Below are positions 15,984 to 23,560 of a DNA stretch of 64,000 nucleotides, piece by piece. The notes beneath the pieces were generated by a model that saw only the letters and a list, made by a program, of their open reading frames with translations, ran no database searches and was not told the origin of the DNA. A program made the translations under genes and the position numbers. This DNA comes from Ardenticatenaceae bacterium. GTDB taxonomy: Bacteria > Chloroflexota > Anaerolineae > Promineifilales > Promineifilaceae. Position 1 is the stretch's first letter. Every line of letters begins with the position of its first letter. The stretch is from contig JACKBX010000012.1 of the NCBI GenBank assembly GCA_020634375.1, positions 62,001-126,000 of the forward strand. The letters are read 5' to 3'.

Positions 15984-16661
15984 TTAGTTTCCATCGCTCG
16001 CACGTATCTTCCACCACTTTTGCAAATCCTGAAAGCCTTGTGCATTAAGTTTGTGCCCTGTGTGGTATATTCGATAGGTCAAATCGGCTCCTGTTTTTTG
16101 CAAAGTCTGCGCACATCGCTGTGACTGTTCATAAGGAATGAGGGGGTCTTCTGTGCCAACAGCCATAAAAACGGGCAGGCCATCCAACGCCTGCATTTGT
16201 ACAGCCGCATCACATGCTTCAGGTACAAATCCTACTAATCCGGCCACACCTTGTACCAATTTGGGGTATTTCATTGCCAGGGCATAAGCCATTGCCGCAC
16301 CCTGACTAAAGCCCATCAGGTAAATTTGACGCGGATCGGCATTGTATTCTTTGGGAAGCGTATGTATGAAATGGGTAACGGCCGTTACCGCCGCATCAAA
16401 ATCATACAAACAAGGCCATTCATCTGGCAGGCGGGGATGCCAGGAATAACCATCCCCATCTTCACGCAGCCCGCGAGGAGCAACAAGCAGCCAATCTGGG
16501 GGAAGCACTTTCTCGAACACCCACATAACATCTTCGTTACCGAAACGGCCGTGCAACATCACCACTGTTGGATGTGGCCCAACGGTATCTGGTATGCGAA
16601 CTCGATGAATTAAGCCGGTCATGTCAGCTTGAACGAACAGTGGTTTATTCATTGTTTTCAT
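15984..16661 (-). CDS. alpha/beta hydrolase, phospholipase/carboxylesterase family
   Basis: A 225-residue enzyme. The motifs are VVMLHGRFGNE (oxyanion loop), LMGFSQGAAMA (nucleophile Ser in GFSQG), GTEDPLIPYEQS (acid Asp) and YHTGHKL (His). It matches the abhydrolase_2 carboxylesterase/phospholipase group and is probably cytosolic. The natural ester is unknown. The start at 16661 lacks a good Shine-Dalgarno sequence, and ATG codons at 16652 and beyond are alternatives. Its leader carries a terminator-like hairpin (16686-16731) and the gene is divergent from the copper island. Confidence 0.8.
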   Translation of the reverse strand: MKTMNKPLFVQADMTGLIHRVRIPDTVGPHPTVVMLHGRFGNEDVMWVFEKVLPPDWLLVAPRGLREDGDGYSWHPRLPDEWPCLYDFDAAVTAVTHFIHTLPKEYNADPRQIYLMGFSQGAAMAYALAMKYPKLVQGVAGLVGFVPEACDAAVQMQALDGLPVFMAVGTEDPLIPYEQSQRCAQTLQKTGADLTYRIYHTGHKLNAQGFQDLQKWWKIRASDGN

Positions 16662-16685
16662 GATGGAGCCAATTGTAACAGGGGC

Positions 16686-16731
16686 AAAAAAAATGAGGCG
16701 GCAGTTAAGCGGGCGCTTAACTTACCACCTC
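16686..16731 (-). terminator. terminator-like hairpin in the esterase leader
   Basis: Read on the minus strand, GAGGTGG ... CCGCCTC encloses a perfect inner stem (AGTTAAGC / GCTTAACT) with a 4-nt loop, followed by A and eight T. This is an intrinsic terminator placed about 25 nt before the esterase start codon, hence a candidate attenuator. It is preceded by a run of seven C. Confidence 0.65.
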
Positions 16732-16854
16732 TGGGGGGGAGCCATGTACAATATAGCATAATCTCATAGTCACGTCAATAGGAAATTTTTTGTGATATTT
16801 ATCACAAAAAATTCTAAAATTAACTACTCGAGTAACAACGCGATACAAGCATGC

Positions 16855-16909
16855 TTGACAAATAAACATCCAAGTATATAATCAAACTATACCCCCCCCC
16901 CAGGGGGTA
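16855..16909 (+). promoter_or_regulatory. copper-island promoter with CsoR-type C/G-run operator
   Basis: A -35 TTGACA (16855-16860) and a -10 TATAAT (16877-16882) are separated by 16 bp. The operator at 16890-16909 starts TACCCCC, continues as a C-run, and ends GGGGGTA. This is the classic shape of CsoR-family operators. It covers the transcription start, so apo-CsoR would block initiation and Cu(I) would release it. The next gene encodes CsoR. Confidence 0.85.
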
Positions 16910-16920
16910 GGGATGAAATT

Positions 16921-17205
16921 ATGGATGATACAACGAAAATAGCCATAACACGCCGTTTAGCCAGCGCTGCTGGACATATTAAAGGCATTGAACGCATGGT
17001 GCAAGATGACACTTACTGTATTGACGTGATCAAACAAATTCAGGCAGTGCAAGCGGCTCTAAACAAAGTCAGCACGATGATGTTGGATAACCATTTACGT
17101 ACTTGTGTAACCACAGCTATTCAAGGGGATAACCCATTGGAACGTGAGCAAATGCTGGAAGAAGTGGTAAATGTGTTTGAAGTAACTGGAAAGTTGTCGT
17201 TATAA
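16921..17205 (+). CDS. csoR: CsoR-family copper-sensing repressor
   Basis: A 94-residue all-helical repressor. The Cu(I) ligands are Cys33 (DTYC), His58 and Cys62 (NHLRTC), with the same spacing as in characterised CsoR (Cys-x24-His-x3-Cys). RLASAAGHIKGIERM is the usual N-terminal helix signature. It is autoregulated by the adjacent operator and controls copZ and copA downstream. A nickel or sulfide sensor of the same fold (RcnR, CstR) is less likely because the Cys-His-Cys triad and the copper genes agree. Confidence 0.93.
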   Translation: MDDTTKIAITRRLASAAGHIKGIERMVQDDTYCIDVIKQIQAVQAALNKVSTMMLDNHLRTCVTTAIQGDNPLEREQMLEEVVNVFEVTGKLSL

Positions 17206-17231
17206 ATGAGAACCAAAAAAGGAGAATTTTG

Positions 17232-17453
17232 ATGGAAACGAAAACCTTTATTGTACCCAATATTAGTTGCGGGCATTGCACCCACACAATCCAGATGGAA
17301 TTAGGTGATTTGGCAGGCATAACCAGCGTGAAAGCTGAAGTTGAATCCAAAGAAGTGACCGTCTCCTGGCAAGACCCCGCCACCTGGGAAAAAATCGACG
17401 AACTGCTGCACGAAATCAACTACCCCCCGGAACAACTCATCCAACTAAACTGA
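17232..17453 (+). CDS. copZ: CopZ-like HMA-domain copper chaperone
   Basis: A 73-residue heavy-metal-associated domain. The metal site is SCGHC (C-x-x-C) near residues 13-17, with the ferredoxin-like HMA fold: ITSVKAEVESKEVTVSW. It carries Cu(I) in the cytosol to CopA. The ATG at 17232 is preceded by GGAG at 8-9 nt; the TTG one codon earlier is not needed. It lies 26 nt after csoR in one operon. Confidence 0.88.
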   Translation: METKTFIVPNISCGHCTHTIQMELGDLAGITSVKAEVESKEVTVSWQDPATWEKIDELLHEINYPPEQLIQLN

Positions 17454-17471
17454 CTACCCACTGGGGTAAAA

Positions 17472-17534
17472 GCGTGAAACGTGATGCGTGAAACGTGACA
17501 ATAAGGTCACGACGTATCACGTTTTACGTTTTAC
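17472..17534. repeat. CGTGAAA-family inverted repeat between copZ and copA
   Basis: GTGAAACGTGATGCGTGAAACGTGA-type left arm and a complementary right arm (GTCACGACGTATCACG onward) fill most of the copZ-copA gap. There is no U-tract, so transcription can continue into copA, whose GGAGGG Shine-Dalgarno sequence begins right after the repeat. Confidence 0.75.
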
Positions 17535-17543
17535 GGAGGGCAT

Positions 17544-20051
17544 ATGTCCGAAAAACAATTAACGCTGCCCGTACTGGGCATGACTTGCGCCAACTGCGTG
17601 GCGGCCGTCGAGCGCAATTCCAAAAAAGTGGATGGCGTAACCACTGCCAATGTCAACTACGCCAGCGAAAAGGTGACGATTACCTTTGACCCCTCGTTGG
17701 TGAAGCCGCAGCAATTGACGGCCAACGTCATTGCCCGCATTGAACGCGCCGGGTATCAGGTGCCAACGGCCGTCCTCGACCTCTCCCTCCTCGGCATGAC
17801 CTGTACCAACTGTGCCAGCACCATCGAGCGGGCGTTGAACAAAGTGGATGGCGTGCTGGAAGCCACCGTCAACTACGCCAACGAGAAGGCGGCGATCAAA
17901 TATGCCACCGGCGCGGTCACGCGGGCCGATTTGGTGGCGGCCGTGCGCAAAGCGGGCTATGACGTGGTGGAAACGGCCGTATCCGACCACCCCGAAGATG
18001 CCGAAGCCGCCGCCCGCGCCGCCGAAGTGCGCCACCAATGGACGCGCCTCATCGTCGGCGCGGCCTTTGCCCTGCCCCTCTTTTTAATCAGCATGAGCCG
18101 CGATTTTGGCTTGCTGGGCGAGTGGGCAGACGCCATTTGGGTCAACTGGCTCTTTTTAGCGCTGGCGACGCCGGTGCAATTTTACGTGGGTTGGGACTAT
18201 TACGTTGGCGGTTACAAAAGCCTGCGCAACGGCAGCGCCAACATGGACGTGCTGGTGGCGATGGGGTCATCCGTCGCCTATTTTTACAGCATTGCCGTGC
18301 TGATTGCGCTCACGCTTGGCTCACATGCGCTGGGGCATCATGTCTATTTCGAGACCTCGGCGGTGATTATCACCCTCATTGTGTTGGGCAAGCTGCTGGA
18401 AGCGCGGGCAAAAGGGCGCACCAGCGAGGCGATCAAAAAGCTAATTGGTTTGCAGGCCAAAACCGCCCGCGTGGTGCGCGACGGCGCAGAACTGGACATT
18501 CCCATCGCCGAGGTGGTGCGCGGCGATGTGGTGATGGTGCGTCCCGGCGAAAAGGTGCCGGTGGATGGTGTGGTGATGCACGGCCGTTCCACCCTCGACG
18601 AGTCCATGATCACCGGTGAAAGTCTGCCCGTTGACAAAAAAGTGGGCGATGAAGTTATCGGCGCGACGATTAACAAGCAGGGCTTGCTGAAAATTGAGGC
18701 CACGAAAGTGGGCAAAGAGACGGCGCTGGCGCAGATTATCAAGCTGGTGGAGCAGGCGCAGGGCAGCAAAGCGCCCATTCAGCGCGTGGTGGATCAGGTG
18801 GCGGCTTATTTTGTGCCATTTGTCATCGGTACGGCCGTTCTCACTTTCATCATTTGGCTCCTCACCGGTGCTGGCTTTGTCCCGGCATTGATTCGGTTGA
18901 CGGCCGTCCTCGTCATCGCCTGCCCCTGCGCCATGGGGCTTGCCACCCCCACCTCCATCATGGTTGGGGTGGGGAAGGGGGCCGAAAACGGCATCCTCTT
19001 CAAAAACAGCGCCGCCCTTGAACAAGCCCACAAACTCACCGCCATCGTTCTCGACAAAACCGGAACCATCACACGTGGCGAACCCTCTGTGACGGATATA
19101 GTGATCAGTGATCAGTATTCAGTATTCAGTATTCAGTCTGATTTACTGAACACTGACCCACTGAACACTGATCGCTGCCTCCACCTCGCTGCCAGCGCCG
19201 AGCGCGGCTCCGAACACCCATTGGGCGCGGCGATTGTGCGTGCGGCCAATGAGAAAGGGTTGGCCCTCAGCGAACCGGCCGCTTTTGAGAGCATCGCCGG
19301 GCATGGCATTCGCGCAGAGGTGGACGGCCGTAACGTGTTGTTGGGCAATATGCGCCTGATGCAGCGCGAAAATGTGCAGTTGAATGGGCTGGAAGCCAAA
19401 GCCGCCGACCTGCAAGCGCAGGCACGCACGGCCATGTGGCTGGCCGTAGATGGGCAAGCCAGCGCCCTCATCGGCGTCGCCGACACCATCAAAGACGGCT
19501 CCCCAGAGGCGGTGCGGCGGCTGCATGAGTTGGGGCTGACGGTGGTGATGATGACCGGCGATAACAAAGCCACCGCCGAGGCGATTGCCGCCGAAGTGGG
19601 CATTGAGCGCGTCTTTGCCGAGGTGCTGCCCGGCGACAAAGCCAGCTACGTTAAGCAGTTGCAGGATGAAGGCTACAAAGTGGCGATGGTCGGCGACGGC
19701 ATTAATGATGCCCCGGCTTTGGCGCAGGCGGATGTGGGCATTGCCATTGGCACGGGTACGGATGTGGCCATGGAAACGGCCGATGTCACCCTGATGCGCG
19801 GCGATTTGCGCAGTGTGCCGCAGGCGCTCAAGCTTTCTAAAGCGACGATGCGTAACATTAAGCAGAATTTGGGCTGGGCGTTTGGCTATAATACGCTGCT
19901 CATTCCCATTGCGGCGGGGATTTTGGCTCCCTTTGCCTGGGCGCCGGAGTTTTTGCGCCAGCTTCACCCCATTTTGGCGGCGGGCGCGATGGCTTTTAGC
20001 AGCATTAGTGTGGTCAGCAACGCTTTGCGGCTGCGCGGGCTGAGATTGTAG
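17544..20051 (+). CDS. copA: copper-exporting P1B-type ATPase
   Basis: An 835-residue Cu(I) pump. Two N-terminal HMA domains carry GMTCANC (residue 12) and GMTCTNC (residue 84). The membrane metal site is CPC at 460-462, the phosphorylated Asp is in DKTGT at 504, SEHPLG lies near 557, and the hinge MVGDGINDAPAL is present. It exports Cu(I) across the cytoplasmic membrane using ATP. Between DKTGT and SEHPLG, residues ~519-543 (YSVFSIQSDLL and DPLNTD) are not family sequence. They are translated from a heptamer repeat block at 19100-19173, in frame, within a region that tolerates length change. Confidence 0.95.
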   Translation: MSEKQLTLPVLGMTCANCVAAVERNSKKVDGVTTANVNYASEKVTITFDPSLVKPQQLTANVIARIERAGYQVPTAVLDLSLLGMTCTNCASTIERALNKVDGVLEATVNYANEKAAIKYATGAVTRADLVAAVRKAGYDVVETAVSDHPEDAEAAARAAEVRHQWTRLIVGAAFALPLFLISMSRDFGLLGEWADAIWVNWLFLALATPVQFYVGWDYYVGGYKSLRNGSANMDVLVAMGSSVAYFYSIAVLIALTLGSHALGHHVYFETSAVIITLIVLGKLLEARAKGRTSEAIKKLIGLQAKTARVVRDGAELDIPIAEVVRGDVVMVRPGEKVPVDGVVMHGRSTLDESMITGESLPVDKKVGDEVIGATINKQGLLKIEATKVGKETALAQIIKLVEQAQGSKAPIQRVVDQVAAYFVPFVIGTAVLTFIIWLLTGAGFVPALIRLTAVLVIACPCAMGLATPTSIMVGVGKGAENGILFKNSAALEQAHKLTAIVLDKTGTITRGEPSVTDIVISDQYSVFSIQSDLLNTDPLNTDRCLHLAASAERGSEHPLGAAIVRAANEKGLALSEPAAFESIAGHGIRAEVDGRNVLLGNMRLMQRENVQLNGLEAKAADLQAQARTAMWLAVDGQASALIGVADTIKDGSPEAVRRLHELGLTVVMMTGDNKATAEAIAAEVGIERVFAEVLPGDKASYVKQLQDEGYKVAMVGDGINDAPALAQADVGIAIGTGTDVAMETADVTLMRGDLRSVPQALKLSKATMRNIKQNLGWAFGYNTLLIPIAAGILAPFAWAPEFLRQLHPILAAGAMAFSSISVVSNALRLRGLRL
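19100..19173. repeat. CAGTATT-type heptamer block inside copA
   Basis: GTGATCAGTGATCAG is followed by CAGTATT units every 7 nt, then by the complementary CACTGA units. The block can fold as a hairpin. It is embedded in the copA coding sequence without a frame change, and the same repeat family (ACTGAATACTGAACACTG) sits between copA and the next gene at 20143-20172. Confidence 0.8.
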
Positions 20052-20065
20052 TTGGTCACTGTTCC

Positions 20066-20172
20066 GTCGGAGATTAGAGATTTATCAGTTTCCAATCTCC
20101 AATCTCTAATCTCAAAAATCGCTAAGTTAAAAACGGACGCTTACTTACTGGTTACTGAATACTGAACACTGG
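20066..20172. repeat. GAGATTA / CAATCTC and CTGAATA heptamer repeats
   Basis: An inverted pair made of AGATTAG-type units and CCAATCT-type units (20069-20114) is followed by ACTGAATACTGAACACTG-type units (20143-20172). Together they fill the 129-nt gap between copA and the cytochrome gene. No U-tract is present. Confidence 0.7.
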
Positions 20173-20180
20173 AGAAGTTA

Positions 20181-20993
20181 ATGAGAAAGTCTATTTGGAT
20201 TGTGTTGATTTTGTTGGTAACGGCTTGTGGGCCGGCGGTGGAAACGGCCGTTTCCTCCGCCACCTCTGACTCTGCCGAATCGGCTGCCGCGCCGGGCATG
20301 GGGCGCATGGGTATGGGCGGCATGGGCGGCGGTATGATGGCCCGCCACCAGGCTCCCGTCCCTGAAGAATATGCTGGGATGACGAACCCCGTCCCTGCCG
20401 ATGAGGAATCATTGGCGCGAGGGGCAGAGGTGTACGGCCGTCTCTGTGCAACCTGTCATGGCGATGGTGGCATGGGCGATGGCCCCTCAGCGGTTAATCT
20501 TGATCCTGCGCCCGCGCCCATCGCCCACACCAGCCAAATGCTGGGCGACGACTACCTCTTTTGGCGCGTCACCGAGGGCGGGCACGACTTTGAAACCGCC
20601 ATGCCCTCTTGGGAGGCTGCATTAGATGAGCAAGAGCGTTGGGATGTAATCAACTACGTGCAGGCATTGGGCAGCGGCGCGGTTGTCCCCGGCCAAATGA
20701 TGGGCGGGGCGATGTTTGACCCCGCTGCCGAAGCCGCGCAGCAGGCGGAAATGCTGGCGCAAGGCGTGGAGCAGGGCGTGATTACGCAGGAGCAGGCAGA
20801 CACATTTGCCACTGTACACGGCGAAATGGACGGCTGGATGGTCGCAAACAGCGACACCATGCAAGGCAGCATGGGCCAGATGCAGCAAACCATCCTCGAC
20901 GATTTGGTCGCGGCGGGCAGCATTACCCAAGAGCAAGCAGACGCCTTTAACACCGTCCATGATTTGTTGATGGCGGCGGGGCTGATGCAGTAA
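20181..20993 (+). CDS. methionine-rich cytochrome c lipoprotein
   Basis: A 270-residue lipoprotein: lipobox LVTAC with Cys16, then a Met/Gly-rich stretch at about residues 38-55 (GMGRMGMGGMGGGMM), which is a typical Cu(I)-binding composition. A single class I cytochrome c domain has CATCH at 89-93, with Met (TAMPSW) as probable sixth ligand. The C-terminal ~110 residues contain two related helical units (GVITQEQADTFATVHGEM and GSITQEQADAFNTVHDLL). Position after copA suggests a surface electron-transfer or copper-oxidizing role; this is inference. Start ATG follows GGAGAAG. Confidence 0.82.
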   Translation: MRKSIWIVLILLVTACGPAVETAVSSATSDSAESAAAPGMGRMGMGGMGGGMMARHQAPVPEEYAGMTNPVPADEESLARGAEVYGRLCATCHGDGGMGDGPSAVNLDPAPAPIAHTSQMLGDDYLFWRVTEGGHDFETAMPSWEAALDEQERWDVINYVQALGSGAVVPGQMMGGAMFDPAAEAAQQAEMLAQGVEQGVITQEQADTFATVHGEMDGWMVANSDTMQGSMGQMQQTILDDLVAAGSITQEQADAFNTVHDLLMAAGLMQ

Positions 20994-21021
20994 AGTGGGT
21001 TCTTTCGGATTTCGCGGGGTT

Positions 21022-21088
21022 TGCCGTGAAACGTGGAACGTGAAACGTGATGAACCTCTGGTCACGTTTCACGTTTTACGTTTCACGC
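21022..21088. repeat. CGTGAAA-family hairpin after cytochrome gene
   Basis: Arms of GTGAAACGTGGAACGTG and CACGTTTCACGTTTTACG pair around GATGAACCTCTGGT. The rest of the 268-nt gap up to 21261 holds one ACGGCCGT palindrome and no gene; TTGACA at 21220 and TAAACT at 21250 may be promoter parts for the next gene, which would then be leaderless. Confidence 0.65.
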
Positions 21089-21261
21089 CTTGATTACCCC
21101 ATGAGTCCCCAAAGAGCCAGGTCGTTTTCAGGCATCAGGGAACCATTTTCAGGTGTTGTAACGGCCGTTTCCCCTCGGCTTAGATGCAAAAACCCAGCGC
21201 CCCCATTGACCGTTGCCCATTGACAATTTTCTTGCGCACCGTATTCCGGTAAACTTACAGC

Positions 21262-23385
21262 ATGGCTCTCAAAATTGAACCCTCACTATTCCCCTTTTTC
21301 AAACCCAAAGGCGTCATGGTTGTGGGCGTGTCACAAAACCCCACCAAACTCGGCTTTGGGCTGGCACGTAATTTGGTACAAAGCGGCTACAGCGGCGCCA
21401 TCCACTTTGTCAATCCCAGGGGAGGGACACTGTTAGAACGGCCGGTTTACCCCACCATTGCCGCCGTGCCCGACCCGGTAGACCTGGCTGTGCTGCTCGT
21501 CCCGGCGGCGGTCACGCCCCAGGCTTTGGCCGAATGCGGCGAGCGCGGCATTCAAGCGGCCATCATCGCCTCCGGCGGCTTCCGCGAAACAGGAACGGAT
21601 GGTTTGGCCCTGGAAGACCAATGCGTGCAGGTGGCGCGTAATTATGGCATTCGCCTTATTGGCCCTAATTGCATTGGTTTGTTGGATACCCATTTGCCCC
21701 TGGACACCACCTTTTTGCCGCCGCCCGGCCCCACACCGGGAGACGTGGCTTTTATCTCCCACTCTGGGGCGATTTGCGCGGCGGTGATTGACTGGGCGCG
21801 GGGGCAAGGCTTTGGCCTCTCGCGGCTGGTCAGCCTGGGCAACCAGGCCGATGTGCGCGAGACGGATGTGTTGGTGTCGGTGGCCGCCGACCCGTACACC
21901 CGCGTCATCACCCTCTATTTGGAGGGGGTGAGCGATGGACGGCGGTTTGTGCGGGCGGCAACGGCCGTTGCCCGCGAAAAACCGGTGCTGGCCCTGAAAG
22001 TAGGCCGTTATGCCAGTGGGCAGAAAGCCGTCGCCTCGCACACCGGCGCGTTGGCCGGTTCCGAATCCGCCTTTGAAGCCGCTTTCCGCCGCGCCGGGGT
22101 TATTCGCGCCGAAACCAGCGAAGAGCTGTTCGATTGGGCGCGTACTCTGGCGTGGTGTCCGCTGCCCAAAGGGCCGCGTGTGGCCGTGCTGACTAATGCT
22201 GGCGGCCCGGCCGTCACCGCCGCCGATGCGTTGGAGGCGCAAGGCCTGCAACTGGCAGAATTGGGGGCGCAAACGCGGCAGGGATTGGCGGAATTTTTAC
22301 CGGCGGCGGCCAGCGTGGGTAATCCGGTGGATATGCTCGCCGGGGCTTCGCCGCAGGATTTCAATCGTGCCCTGCGCCTGCTGTTGGATGACGAGCAGGT
22401 GGACAGTGTGATTGTCATTTTTCCGCCGCCGCCTTTGTACACGGCGGGCGGCGTGGCGCGGGCGATCATCCCCACGATTTATGCCGCGCAAAAGCCGGTG
22501 CTGGCAGCGGTGTTGGGTGAGCGCATGATTCAAGAAGCGGTGGAGTATTTCCGCGCAGCACGGGTGGTGGAGTATCGTTTCCCGGAGCGGGCGGCGGCAG
22601 CGCTGGCGGTGTTGTGGGAACGGGCGCAGTTTTTGACGGCCGTTCCTGGCAAGCCGCAGCGCATTACAGATGTTCATGTGGATATAGCGCATCAGGCATT
22701 GCGCCAGCAGCATGAACCGGGCTTTTTACCGCCGGAAGTGGTGAATGATCTGCTGGCAGCGTATGGCATCCCTGTGCCGTCGATTGCGTTGGCGGAAACG
22801 GCCGTGCAAGCGGCGCAGTTGGCTGACGAGATGGGCTACCCGGTGGCCCTGAAGGTGGCTTCGGCGGACATCCCCCACAAGAGTGACGTGGGCGGGGTGC
22901 GGTTGAATTTGTTGAATGGGGCGCAGGTGCAGCGGGCGTTTGATGAGATCATGACGGCCGTGCAGGTGGCGGTGGAAACGGCCGTGCCCCAACCGCATAT
23001 CGAAGGCATTCATGTGCAGCGCATGATTCCGCAGGGGCAGGAAGTGATTATTGGCGCGGTGCAAGACCCGCAGTTTGGCCCGCTGGTGATGTTTGGCTCT
23101 GGCGGCGTGGAGGTGGAGGGCTTGCAGGACGTGACCTTCTCGCTGGCCCCGCTGACCCGTGCCGAGGCAGAGGAGATGCTGGCTCGCACCTGGGCGGGGC
23201 GCAAGCTGCACGGCTTCCGCAATATCCCCGCCGCCGACCGCGAGGCGGTGATTGATGCCATCCTGCGCCTGGCGCAGCTTGCCGCCGATTTTCCGCAGTT
23301 ACAGGAAATTGAGATCAACCCTTTGCGGGTGTTGGAACAGGGGCAGGGGGCGTTTGCCGTAGACGGCCGTGCGCGATTTGGGTAA
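21262..23385 (+). CDS. acyl-CoA synthetase (ADP-forming), fused alpha-beta
   Basis: A 707-residue acetate--CoA ligase family protein. The CoA-binding domain begins FFKPKGVMVVGVSQNP, followed by the ligase-CoA domains with SHSGAICAAV carrying the phospho-His region, GALAGSESAFEAAF and TNAGGPAVTAADALE. The C-terminal ATP-grasp part contains YPVALKVASADIPHKSDVGG and EINPLRV. Such enzymes convert acyl-CoA, ADP and Pi to acid, CoA and ATP, or the reverse. Substrate (acetate, propionate or other) is not readable. The fused order matches bacterial and archaeal single-chain forms. No Shine-Dalgarno sequence lies before the ATG. A terminator follows at 23425. Confidence 0.9.
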   Translation: MALKIEPSLFPFFKPKGVMVVGVSQNPTKLGFGLARNLVQSGYSGAIHFVNPRGGTLLERPVYPTIAAVPDPVDLAVLLVPAAVTPQALAECGERGIQAAIIASGGFRETGTDGLALEDQCVQVARNYGIRLIGPNCIGLLDTHLPLDTTFLPPPGPTPGDVAFISHSGAICAAVIDWARGQGFGLSRLVSLGNQADVRETDVLVSVAADPYTRVITLYLEGVSDGRRFVRAATAVAREKPVLALKVGRYASGQKAVASHTGALAGSESAFEAAFRRAGVIRAETSEELFDWARTLAWCPLPKGPRVAVLTNAGGPAVTAADALEAQGLQLAELGAQTRQGLAEFLPAAASVGNPVDMLAGASPQDFNRALRLLLDDEQVDSVIVIFPPPPLYTAGGVARAIIPTIYAAQKPVLAAVLGERMIQEAVEYFRAARVVEYRFPERAAAALAVLWERAQFLTAVPGKPQRITDVHVDIAHQALRQQHEPGFLPPEVVNDLLAAYGIPVPSIALAETAVQAAQLADEMGYPVALKVASADIPHKSDVGGVRLNLLNGAQVQRAFDEIMTAVQVAVETAVPQPHIEGIHVQRMIPQGQEVIIGAVQDPQFGPLVMFGSGGVEVEGLQDVTFSLAPLTRAEAEEMLARTWAGRKLHGFRNIPAADREAVIDAILRLAQLAADFPQLQEIEINPLRVLEQGQGAFAVDGRARFG

Positions 23386-23424
23386 AGCAATAAGGTCGGA
23401 AAAGTGGAGTGGAAAGAAGCGCAT

Positions 23425-23460
23425 ACTGAGCTGTTCAGACTGAACGGCTCAGTTGTTTTT
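23425..23460 (+). terminator. intrinsic terminator after acyl-CoA synthetase
   Basis: ACTGAGC pairs with GCTCAGT, and GTTCA with TGAAC inside it, around a GAC loop. TTGTTTTT follows. Confidence 0.88.
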
Positions 23461-23560
23461 GCATGGGTTAAGTCGTAAACTAGAGGGTGTGTGTTCACTA
23501 ATTTCTTTCTGAATTCCCACATATTAACAATGCGTTTACCCACAATAAAGGAGTATTTCC

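Noticed and set aside
16686..16920. T-box riboswitch, because of GAGGTGGTA before the hairpin
   Set aside because: The leader is too short, has no specifier stem-loop, and precedes an esterase rather than a tRNA-synthetase or amino acid gene.
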